NCBI GenBank assembly: GCA_016779325.1
Contig: JADHNU010000025.1
Location: forward strand, 1-35,129
DNA: 35,129 nt
Reading direction: 5' to 3'
Source: Pseudomonadales bacterium
Lineage (GTDB): Bacteria; Pseudomonadota; Gammaproteobacteria; Pseudomonadales; Azotimanducaceae
The notes under the pieces were generated by a model, which ran no database searches, had not been told where the DNA came from, and saw only the letters and a program-made list of their open reading frames with translations. Positions 15,759 to 22,239 of the stretch are shown piece by piece. The translations under genes were made by a program, and so were the position numbers. Position 1 is the first letter of the stretch. Each line of letters starts with the position of its first letter.

Positions 15759-16849
15759 GCCCTACGCCACGGCGAATCCTTATCGCCGGAGCCAGCGGGG
15801 TGGTCGGGCAAGCCGCCCTCGCTCATTTCGAGGGGCTGCCGGACACGGAGGTGCTTGCCCTCTCCCGCCGCCCCCCAAAACTTCAAAGCGCGCGCCACCT
15901 CGCGGCCGATCTCGCCGACGCCAACGTCGTGGACGCCCTGGCGGCCCTACCTCCAGTCACCCATCTGATCTACGCCGCCCTCTACGAAGCACCGGGGCTG
16001 CTGGAAGGCTGGCGATCCCAGGAACAAATGACGCGGAACGACACCATGCTGCGCCACTGCCTGGCGGGGCTGGCAAGCCATCCCCTGGAACATGTCAGCC
16101 TCCTTCAGGGGACCAAGGCCTACGGCGCCCATATCCACCCCATGCGCATTCCCGGGCTCGAGCGCCGGCCGCGGGACCCCCACGAGAATTTTTACTGGCT
16201 CCAGGAAGACCGGCTCCGGGCAGAGGCCGCGGCCCGAGGGTTCGCCTTCACCCTCTGGCGCCCGCCGGTGATCTTCGGTCCCAGTGTTGGCGCCCCCATG
16301 GACGTGCTGACCACCCTTGGGGTGTACGGCGCCCTCTGCGCCGCGCTGGATGCCCCCTTCGCCTTCCCCGGGGGCGTTTGCGGCCCCATGGACGGCGTCG
16401 ATGCAACGCTCCTGGCCGAGGCCTTCGCCTGGGCCCTGGATGCGCCGGCCGCGCGAAATCAAACCTTTAACGTCAGCAACGGCGACGTGTTCCAGTGGGA
16501 TCACCTTTGGCCCGATCTGACCGCGGCCCTGGGGCTCCGCCCCGGCGCCCCGGACCCTCGCGCGCTCGCGACCTGGCTCCCACAGCACGCAGCCCTCTGG
16601 CACCAGCTCCGCGCCGACCACGCTTTGGCGTCGCCGGACCTTGCCACCCTGGTCGGCGACTCCCCCATCTACGCCGATATGCTCTTCGGCTTGGGCCGAG
16701 ACCGGGCCCCGCCGCCCACGCAGCTGAGTACCATCGCCCTGCGCCAGGCCGGCTTCGCCGCCTGCCGGGACAGCGAAATCATGCTAATCACCCAGCTTCG
16801 GACCCTAGCGCAGGCCCGGGTGCTGCCCCCCTGGCCCCTTAGCGCCTGA
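15755..16849 (+). CDS. PRISE-like short-chain reductase (NAD(P)-dependent)
   Basis: A 364-residue extended SDR resembling the progesterone 5-beta-reductase/iridoid synthase (PRISE) family, whose members reduce activated C=C bonds of enones with NADPH. It has the Rossmann motif GASGVVG (12-18), QGTKAYG with Lys121, and NFYWLQED with Tyr147 in the positions of the family's catalytic Lys and Tyr (family motif NFYY-x-ED). There is no signal peptide, so it is cytosolic although its neighbours are exported. Its ATG overlaps the cytochrome stop (ATGA). It may process the carbonyl product after uptake, but that is inference; the alternative is a generic NAD-dependent epimerase/dehydratase relative. 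Confidence 0.8.
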   Translation: MSPTPRRILIAGASGVVGQAALAHFEGLPDTEVLALSRRPPKLQSARHLAADLADANVVDALAALPPVTHLIYAALYEAPGLLEGWRSQEQMTRNDTMLRHCLAGLASHPLEHVSLLQGTKAYGAHIHPMRIPGLERRPRDPHENFYWLQEDRLRAEAAARGFAFTLWRPPVIFGPSVGAPMDVLTTLGVYGALCAALDAPFAFPGGVCGPMDGVDATLLAEAFAWALDAPAARNQTFNVSNGDVFQWDHLWPDLTAALGLRPGAPDPRALATWLPQHAALWHQLRADHALASPDLATLVGDSPIYADMLFGLGRDRAPPPTQLSTIALRQAGFAACRDSEIMLITQLRTLAQARVLPPWPLSA

Positions 16850-16887
16850 AATTTTTCGCTTTTTTGCATTCCCTCGCCCCTTGCACC

Positions 16888-16915
16888 TTGAATATCACGG
16901 GGCGCCCCCTAAAAT
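16888..16915 (+). promoter_or_regulatory. Promoter candidate before the cytochrome c pair
   Basis: TTGAAT (16888-16893), a 16-base spacer, then TAAAAT (16910-16915). This is the best sigma-70-like match in the cluster. It would give an internal start for the two small cytochromes, with a leader of about 25 bases ending at the GAGGAGGG ribosome site. Confidence 0.5.
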
Positions 16916-16947
16916 GTGCGACGCTTAATTGAGGAGGGATGTTGCTA

Positions 16948-17256
16948 ATGCGCCGTACCCGCGCCTTCGGGCTGACCCTAATGCTTTCGCTCGCCGCTGG
17001 CGTGAGCGCTGCCGACGCGGAAAACGGCCAAGCGCTTGCCTGGCAACACCGCTGCATGACCTGCCATGGCCCCGAAGGCCACAGCAAGGACGACCGCTAT
17101 CCCCACCTTGCGGGGCAGAAGGCTGCCTACATCGTGGATCGGCTGAAGTATTTCAAAGCCGAGACGGAACACTTCAACCAAATGAATGGCCAGGCGCGCC
17201 CCCTGTCGATCGAAGACATGGAAGATCTTGCCGCCTACTTTGCTGCGCAGCGTTGA
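16948..17256 (+). CDS. Small periplasmic cytochrome c
   Basis: A 102-residue exported monohaem cytochrome c. The signal peptide ends near residue 20 (GVSA), and the haem motif CMTCH is at 36-40, followed by HLAGQKAAYIVDRLKYF, typical of class I c553-type domains; a methionine in NQMNGQ is a candidate axial ligand. The strong GAGGAGGG (16931-16938) directly abuts an ATG at 16939, which leaves no spacing; ATG 16948 gives 9 bases and is preferred. It probably passes electrons between the amine oxidase or di-haem cytochrome and the oxidase (inference). Confidence 0.87.
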   Translation: MRRTRAFGLTLMLSLAAGVSAADAENGQALAWQHRCMTCHGPEGHSKDDRYPHLAGQKAAYIVDRLKYFKAETEHFNQMNGQARPLSIEDMEDLAAYFAAQR

Positions 17257-17269
17257 GGAGCGTCCCGTC

Positions 17270-17590
17270 ATGGTGAAATCCCTACTGAAGCTTTCTCTTA
17301 TCGCCAGCGCCTGCATTCTGCTGGCTGCCTGCGACCGCCCCGCCGACGACGTCGCCACCCTGGGCGCCCAGCTGGCAGAAGAAAAGGGCTGCCTGGCCTG
17401 CCACGGGCTCAACGGCAAGGGCACCGCCCCCACCTTCCCCAACATCAACGGACAGTGGCCGTCCTACCTGCACAAGCAGCTGGAAAAGTATCGCTCCGGC
17501 GAGCGGCAAAACATGATCATGAGCGCGCAGGCCAAGGGCCTGAGCGATCAGGACATCAAAATCCTGTCCCGCTACTACGCCGCGCAGTAG
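17270..17590 (+). CDS. Lipoprotein cytochrome c
   Basis: A 106-residue monohaem cytochrome c with a lipoprotein signal (lipobox LLAAC, Cys21) and haem motif CLACH (41-45). It should be anchored to a membrane, facing the periplasm. The body (PTFPNINGQWPSYLHKQLEKY) resembles that of the preceding cytochrome and the di-haem domains, so the three form a related set. ATG 17270 lies 9 bases after GAGGAG and 13 bases after the preceding stop; a longer frame starting inside the upstream gene was rejected. A terminator follows, making this the last gene of the cluster. Confidence 0.88.
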   Translation: MVKSLLKLSLIASACILLAACDRPADDVATLGAQLAEEKGCLACHGLNGKGTAPTFPNINGQWPSYLHKQLEKYRSGERQNMIMSAQAKGLSDQDIKILSRYYAAQ

Positions 17591-17608
17591 CGCTCAGTGG
17601 CTTCGACG

Positions 17609-17634
17609 AACCCCGGCCCCGCCGGGGTTTTTTT
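17609..17634 (+). terminator. Terminator of the amine oxidase-cytochrome cluster
   Basis: AACCCCGGC (17609-17617) pairs with GCCGGGGTT (17621-17629) over a CCC loop, running into T7 (17628-17634). It ends inside the stop codon of the convergent sirtuin gene. Confidence 0.93.
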
Positions 17635-18484
17635 ATGATGCAGAGAAAAGCTCCCCTAGGGGAACGTCGACCTTTAGCTGCGCAAGCTCGTCTCCCCGCG
17701 TAACGCCCTGGGTCGCGATAAAGATGGGCTTTCCGAGCGCTGCTGCATCGCGGCAAAAGCGGAAGCCGGAAAATACGGCCAGGGAAGAACCCAGCACGAG
17801 TAGCCCGGACGCCTCACGCAACGCATCGCGTACGGCTTGCACCCGCGTCCCAGGTACGGATTCCCCAAAGAACACCACGTCGGGCTTCAGCACGCCCCCG
17901 CAGCGCGAACAGGGCGGCACCCGGAACGTTTCAAGGCGCGCGGTATCGTCCAGCTCCGCATCGCCGTCGGGCGCCACCTGCATGCCCCCCGCGGGCGGGG
18001 TGAGGAAAGTCGGATTGAGGGCTTCCAAGCGCCGCTGCAGCAGGGCTCTTGGCGATCGATGGCCGCAGGCCAGGCACCGCACCCGAGCGATTCGGCCGTG
18101 GAGGTCAAGCACACGGCCGTGGCCCGCCCGGCGGTGGAGGTCATCGACGTTTTGTGTCACCAATAAGCCCAGGAGCCCGCGTTGCGCTAGGCCAGCGAGG
18201 GCATAGTGCACCCCATTAGGCGACGCCTCCGCCATACGCGGATAGCCCAGCATGCTACGCGCCCAATAACGCTGCCGCGCCTCGAGGCGCTGACGAAAGT
18301 CCCGATACTGGATCGGTTGGCGCGACCGCCAGGCCCCATTCGGTCCGCGATAATCGGGAATGCCGGAGTCGGTAGAGCACCCCGCCCCGGTCAGAACTAC
18401 GGGGCGACCCGGCAGGCCAAGAAAACGCTTGAGCGCCTGCCGGGCGGCAGCAACCTCGCGAACGGGCATAACAGCATTGGGCAA
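17633..18484 (-). CDS. Sirtuin, NAD-dependent protein deacylase (SIRT4-like)
   Basis: A 283-residue SIR2 protein, removing acyl groups from lysines with NAD. Motifs in order: GAGCSTDSGIPDYRG (33-47), TQNVDDLH (110-117), catalytic His129 in DLHG, zinc cysteines CLAC (137-140) and CSRC in the second half, then VVFFGE and GSSL. The sequence around KPDVVFFGE and the length fit class II (SIRT4-like) better than E. coli CobB. The start is TTG at 18484, chosen because GGGGAGG sits 9 bases upstream; the first in-frame ATG, five codons later, has none. A 36-residue membrane protein gene lies 36 bases upstream on the same strand. Confidence 0.88.
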   Translation of the reverse strand: MPNAVMPVREVAAARQALKRFLGLPGRPVVLTGAGCSTDSGIPDYRGPNGAWRSRQPIQYRDFRQRLEARQRYWARSMLGYPRMAEASPNGVHYALAGLAQRGLLGLLVTQNVDDLHRRAGHGRVLDLHGRIARVRCLACGHRSPRALLQRRLEALNPTFLTPPAGGMQVAPDGDAELDDTARLETFRVPPCSRCGGVLKPDVVFFGESVPGTRVQAVRDALREASGLLVLGSSLAVFSGFRFCRDAAALGKPIFIATQGVTRGDELAQLKVDVPLGELFSAS

Positions 18485-18520
18485 AGCTGGGGGCCTCCCC
18501 AGGGGCCCCGCGGAGCCCCG

Positions 18521-18631
18521 TTAAATGACGATCGAGACCAAGCCCGCTACGCCAAAGGTGGTGACCACGAGCGTCGCCATCAATATGGCAAGCCGGCGGG
18601 CCGTGGTTTTGTCATCCGGTGAGTCGGACAT
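18521..18631 (-). CDS. Small single-pass membrane protein, 36 aa
   Basis: Unrecognised short gene. ATG 18631 is preceded by AGGGGAGG with good spacing. The product has a charged N-terminus (MSDSPDDKTTARR) and then a single hydrophobic helix of about 23 residues (starting LAILMATLVVTTFGV, ending IVI), with positive charges just before the helix, so the N-terminus is predicted to face the cytoplasm. It stops at TAA 18521, 36 bases before the sirtuin start, and could be co-transcribed with it. The strong ribosome site and clean membrane-helix composition support a real gene; function unknown. Confidence 0.6.
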   Translation of the reverse strand: MSDSPDDKTTARRLAILMATLVVTTFGVAGLVSIVI

Positions 18632-18723
18632 TTGATTTACCTCCCCTAAATTTCTCCCGCTTTGAGCTTCGCACGACTGGCGAACGGCGCCAAGAGGCCA
18701 GCGCGATGACTTATCCCCCGGAA

Positions 18724-18743
18724 GCGTAAGTTTTTACTCACGC
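18724..18743. repeat. Imperfect inverted repeat in a divergent promoter region
   Basis: GCGTAAGT (18724-18731), TTTT, ACTCACGC (18736-18743): seven of eight positions pair. It lies in the 181-base gap between the small membrane gene (minus) and the FKBP gene (plus). It could be an operator or a simple stem-loop; no T tract follows. Confidence 0.3.
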
Positions 18744-18812
18744 CCCCAGGGCATGACACACTGGTCACGCATCGCTAAAAAGCCCTAGGAAAAAGACCGA
18801 AAGGAGAGGCCC

Positions 18813-19241
18813 ATGGCCACGGCACAAAACGGGGATACGGTCCGCGTCCATTACACGGGAACGCTCGATAACGGCGAGCGCTTCGATTCCTCCGAGGGCC
18901 GCCAGCCTTTGGAATTCACCCTCGGCGAAGGGCAGATTATTCCCGGCTTTGAAGCGGCTGTGCGCGGCCTGGCCCCCGGGGAAAGCTGCAGTACGCGCAT
19001 CGAACCCGCCGACGCCTATGGCGAACGCGATGACACCATGGTGGGCGAGCTACCGCGGAACCAATTCCCTCCGGATCTGACCTTATCCATCGGCCTCGAT
19101 CTTCAACTGCAAGATCAAGCCGGCAATCCCGTGCAATGCAAAGTTGTGGGTTTGACCGACGAAGCGGTGACCTTAGACGCGAATCACCCGCTGGCAGGAC
19201 AGGCGCTGACCTTCGCCATCGAGCTGGTGGAAATCGCCTAG
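18813..19241 (+). CDS. FKBP-type prolyl isomerase, SlyD-like
   Basis: A 142-residue cytosolic peptidyl-prolyl cis-trans isomerase and chaperone. The FKBP core (VRVHYTGTLDNGERFDSS, then LGEGQIIPGFEAAVRGL) and the inserted flap domain ending in DANHPLAGQALTF are typical of SlyD/FkpB proteins. It lacks the His/Cys-rich metal-binding C-terminal tail of E. coli SlyD, so nickel handling is not predicted. ATG 18813 has an AAGGAGAGG site. Its TAG stop overlaps the TAG of the convergent cysQ gene in the tetranucleotide CTAG. Confidence 0.92.
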   Translation: MATAQNGDTVRVHYTGTLDNGERFDSSEGRQPLEFTLGEGQIIPGFEAAVRGLAPGESCSTRIEPADAYGERDDTMVGELPRNQFPPDLTLSIGLDLQLQDQAGNPVQCKVVGLTDEAVTLDANHPLAGQALTFAIELVEIA

Positions 19242-20071
19242 GACTGACGCCGCAGCACCGCCGCGAGGGGCCCGGACCCATCGCCAACGGCCCAAAAATC
19301 GGGGTTCAGGTCCGTGGTCAGCTTGTTGTACGCAAGGGGCTGGCCGGAGAAGGTTTGCAGATGCCCCCCGGCGGCCAGGAGCACCGCTTCCCCCGCGGCA
19401 ATATCCCATTCGCTGCACGGGCCCCGGCGCGGATAGGCGTCGGCCTGCCCCTCCGCCAACACCAAAAGCTTTAGGGCGCTTCCCACGGCCCGAGTTTGTA
19501 GCGACGGCGCCACGGCAGCGAGGGCCTCAAGCAGGGTTTCCAGCGCCGCCCCCCGGTGGCGCCGGGATGCGACCACCACCGGCGCCGCCGGACAGGGCCG
19601 CACCCGAAGGGGGATGCGCTGCCCCGCCCGATCCACCTTAAAGGCACGTCTCTCGGGCACGAAACCAAAGTAGACCTCCTGCCGGGCGGGCACGCCCACC
19701 AAGCCGAGCAGGGGCCGCCCCCCTTCGATAAGCGCCAGGTTAACCGTGTATTCGCCATTGCCCGCTAGAAATTCCTTGGTGCCGTCGAGGGGATCGATCA
19801 TCCAGAAGCGATCCCACTGCGCGCGCTCTGCCGGCGGCGGGGGCGCGAGCTCTTCCGAGCGCTGAGGCCAGGTTGGGGTCAACTGGGTGAGCCCTGCCCT
19901 CAGCACGGCCTGGGCGGCGTGATCGGCCGCCGTCACGGGCGAGGCATCGGCCTTCTCTTCGACGCCCAAGGCGCCGTCTTTTGCGACGGCAAGGATGGCC
20001 TCGCCCGCCTCGAAAACCAGCGCCAGCAGCGCGGTCACCCAGGCCTCGCTGAAGGGATCAGGGGCGCTCAT
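19238..20071 (-). CDS. cysQ: 3'(2'),5'-bisphosphate nucleotidase CysQ
   Basis: A 277-residue lithium-sensitive inositol-monophosphatase-fold enzyme that removes the 3'-phosphate of PAP, a by-product of sulfate assimilation. Visible metal-binding motifs: RSEELA (Glu), DPLDGTKEF (Asp and the following residues) and the later SEWDIAAGEA. Length and motif order are normal for CysQ. Its start overlaps the nudE stop in ATGA, indicating coupled translation of nudE-cysQ, a pairing seen in other gammaproteobacteria. Confidence 0.92.
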   Translation of the reverse strand: MSAPDPFSEAWVTALLALVFEAGEAILAVAKDGALGVEEKADASPVTAADHAAQAVLRAGLTQLTPTWPQRSEELAPPPPAERAQWDRFWMIDPLDGTKEFLAGNGEYTVNLALIEGGRPLLGLVGVPARQEVYFGFVPERRAFKVDRAGQRIPLRVRPCPAAPVVVASRRHRGAALETLLEALAAVAPSLQTRAVGSALKLLVLAEGQADAYPRRGPCSEWDIAAGEAVLLAAGGHLQTFSGQPLAYNKLTTDLNPDFWAVGDGSGPLAAVLRRQS

Positions 20072-20613
20072 AGGCGATCGACCAGATGGAGGGCCGCAAG
20101 CTGCAAGGCGGCGATGGCCCGGGCCTCGTCAAAATCGTCCAAGCTGTAGAGCGCGGGGAGCTGATCGAGGGGCCAGGGCACCACCGTTAGGGGCTCGGGC
20201 TCGTCGCCCGGGAGGGGGTCCGGGGTCAACCCCTCCGCCAGCACGGCGGTAATCGAGAACCCCATGTGCCCCGGCGCGACCGATAGGGTTTTGAGCGGGG
20301 TGAGGCGCTCCGCGCGTAGGCCCACCTCCTCGCGCAGTTCGCGCTGCGCAGCCTCCAGGAGCGTTTCCCCGGCATCCACGGCGCCCTTTGGCAAGGTCAG
20401 GCGATAGGCATGAAATCCGGCCATGTACTCGCGAATGAGCAGCACCTTGTCGTCTTCCGTGATCGGAATAAGCATGACCGCCCGATGCCCCGAATCGGGC
20501 AGCCGTTCGTAGCGACGGCGCACGCCGTTGCTGAATTCCAGCTCGAGGGCTTCGATACGAAACAGAGCAGACCGGGCCACCTCCTCCCGCGCCAGGATCT
20601 TTGGAAGTTTCAC
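20068..20613 (-). CDS. nudE: ADP-compound hydrolase NudE (Nudix)
   Basis: A 181-residue Nudix pyrophosphatase expected to split ADP-ribose, NADH and related adenosine dinucleotides. The Nudix box runs from Gly77 to Leu99 and carries GETLLEAAQRELREEVG with the expected REL-x-EE core. The N-terminal region (SALFRIEALELEFSNG) and EYMAGFHAYRLTLPKG also match NudE. The start codon is GTG at 20613, with only a weak AAGG/GAAG purine region. A -10 candidate TATGCT followed by CGCG lies at 20658-20647 on this strand. Confidence 0.92.
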   Translation of the reverse strand: MKLPKILAREEVARSALFRIEALELEFSNGVRRRYERLPDSGHRAVMLIPITEDDKVLLIREYMAGFHAYRLTLPKGAVDAGETLLEAAQRELREEVGLRAERLTPLKTLSVAPGHMGFSITAVLAEGLTPDPLPGDEPEPLTVVPWPLDQLPALYSLDDFDEARAIAALQLAALHLVDRL

Positions 20614-20646
20614 GATCGCTTCGCCTTTTCGCCTTTCCCCTTGGGC

Positions 20647-20658
20647 CGCGCTAGCATA
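20647..20658 (-). promoter_or_regulatory. -10 candidate with CGCG discriminator (nudE-cysQ)
   Basis: On the minus strand, TATGCT (20658-20653), two bases, then CGCG (20650-20647), 39 bases before the nudE GTG. No clear -35 is present. Confidence 0.35.
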
Positions 20659-20694
20659 GCAGCCCCTGCTGGCCTTTCTCTGGCACCCTCTTTC

Positions 20695-21093
20695 ATGGCT
20701 GATGCGGTTCGCTTAGATAAATGGCTTTGGGCCGCCCGCTTCTTCCGCACCCGGGCTAAGGCCAAGGCCGCCATCGAGGGCGGCAAGGTCCACTGCCAGG
20801 GCCAGCGCGCCAAGGCCGCTAAAACCGTGGTCGTGGGCGATCAGCTGACCATTCGCCAGGGCTTCGACGAAAAAACGGTCACCGTGCTCGCGCTCGATGA
20901 TCACCGCGGGCGGGCGGAGGCCGCCGCGCAGCTTTACCTCGAAGCACCGGAAAGCCTTAAGGCGCGAGAGGCGGCCGCGGCGGCGCGCAAGGCACAGCGC
21001 ATGGCGCTCACCCATCCTCTAGGCCGCCCAGGGCGCGACGATCGCCGCGCCCTGGAGGCGCTTAAGCGGGACGGGGGGCAGAGCGACGCCTAA
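20695..21093 (+). CDS. hslR: Ribosome-associated heat shock protein Hsp15
   Basis: A 132-residue S4-domain RNA-binding protein. Hsp15 rescues 50S subunits that carry stalled nascent chains after heat shock. The S4 domain is at residues 5-70 (VRLDKWLWAARFFRTRAKAK, then GGKVHCQGQRAK), followed by a basic, alanine-rich tail. ATG 20695 was chosen because MADAVRLDKWLW matches the family start; no Shine-Dalgarno is obvious. The gene order hslR-hslO matches the E. coli yrfH-yrfI pair. Confidence 0.92.
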   Translation: MADAVRLDKWLWAARFFRTRAKAKAAIEGGKVHCQGQRAKAAKTVVVGDQLTIRQGFDEKTVTVLALDDHRGRAEAAAQLYLEAPESLKAREAAAAARKAQRMALTHPLGRPGRDDRRALEALKRDGGQSDA

Positions 21094-21173
21094 GCCCAAG
21101 CCCAGCCCCAGGGCGGAACCTTGCGCGAGGCGCGGGAGCCGGGCAGGCTCGCGCCCCCAACCTAGGAGGCACC

Positions 21174-22046
21174 ATGGCCCAGGACGACATCGGACAACGT
21201 TTTCACTTCGAGGAATTGGGCATCCGCGGCGAGGCGGTTCGCCTCGACCACTGCTGGGCAGCCCTGTGCGCCCTCCATCCCTATCCCGACCCTGCGGCCA
21301 CCCTGCTCGGGGAAGCGCTGGCCGCCGCCGCACTCCTGTCGGGCACCCTGAAGTATCCGGGGACGCTTACGCTCCAGGCGACCGGGGACGGCCCCATCCG
21401 TGCCGTCATGGCCGAGGTGCGTGGCACCCAGGCCCTCCGTGGGATTGTGCGTTTTCGTGATGAGGATGCGCCCCTCCCCCTCGTGAAGACCCCCCTCGAA
21501 CTCCTCGGCGAGGGCCTCCTGACCATTACCCTCAGGCCGCCCCGGGGCGAACCCCACCAGGGGATCGTCCGACTTCAAGGACAACGCCTAAGCGATGCGC
21601 TGGAAACCTATTTCCACCAGAGCGAGCAACTGCCCACCCGCCTCTGGCTGAGCACGACCCACGGCGTTCAAGGCTTGCTTCTGCAGGCCCTGCCCGGCGG
21701 CGACACGGGGCCCGAAGGGTTCGAACGCCTGGCCATCATGGCGGACACGGTGCAGGATCAGGAACTGGCCGCCTTGGCGCCAGAAGCCCTCCTACCGCGC
21801 CTATTTCCCGAAGACGATATCCGGCTCCATCCCCCTCGCCCTCTCGCGTTTGCATGCACTTGCTCTCGAGAGCGAACCCGAGAAACCCTCGCGGCCATGG
21901 CGCCCGGGACGCTGCAGGAAATACTCGATGAGGACGGCGAGATTGTCATGACCTGCCAGTTCTGCCTGGCCCGCTATCGCTTTGACCCCATCGACTTCGC
22001 CCTGCTGGAGCAAACCTCAGCGCCAAAGCCCACGGGCCCGCACTGA
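21174..22046 (+). CDS. hslO: Redox-regulated chaperone Hsp33
   Basis: A 290-residue cytosolic holdase activated by oxidation plus heat. The C-terminal zinc switch is intact as C-x-C, 30 residues, C-x-x-C (CTC near 226-228, CQFC near 259-262), the spacing found in E. coli Hsp33. The N-terminal region (ALAAAALLSGTLKYPGTLTLQ) and GPIRAVMAEV match the substrate-binding domain. A strong AGGAGG precedes ATG 21174. The 80-base gap after hslR holds no terminator, so the two genes are probably one operon. Confidence 0.95.
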   Translation: MAQDDIGQRFHFEELGIRGEAVRLDHCWAALCALHPYPDPAATLLGEALAAAALLSGTLKYPGTLTLQATGDGPIRAVMAEVRGTQALRGIVRFRDEDAPLPLVKTPLELLGEGLLTITLRPPRGEPHQGIVRLQGQRLSDALETYFHQSEQLPTRLWLSTTHGVQGLLLQALPGGDTGPEGFERLAIMADTVQDQELAALAPEALLPRLFPEDDIRLHPPRPLAFACTCSRERTRETLAAMAPGTLQEILDEDGEIVMTCQFCLARYRFDPIDFALLEQTSAPKPTGPH

Positions 22047-22093
22047 GGCCAGGACTTGCCCGAGGGGCGCTCGCCAGGGGGAGGATGCTCTGG

Positions 22094-22104
22094 CATACTT
22101 CGCG
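22094..22104 (+). promoter_or_regulatory. -10 candidate with CGCG discriminator (pckA)
   Basis: CATACT (22094-22099), one base, then CGCG (22101-22104), 135 bases before pckA. It implies a long leader (about 22108-22239) containing a possible nine-codon open frame (22197-22226). There is no strong -35. Confidence 0.25.
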
Positions 22105-22239
22105 CCCTTCGGACCGGCATGCGCTGCCCCGTCTCGGAGAGGCAATACCGGTCACGCCGCCTAACCCGCGCCCGCAGGCAAGGCGAGAATAAAACGATGA
22201 GCACGCGCGTCATCGCTGGCGATTAGCACGAGGTTCCCT

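Noticed and set aside
16939-16947. Earlier ATG for the small cytochrome c
   Set aside because: It directly abuts the GAGGAGGG site with no spacing; ATG 16948 has nine bases.
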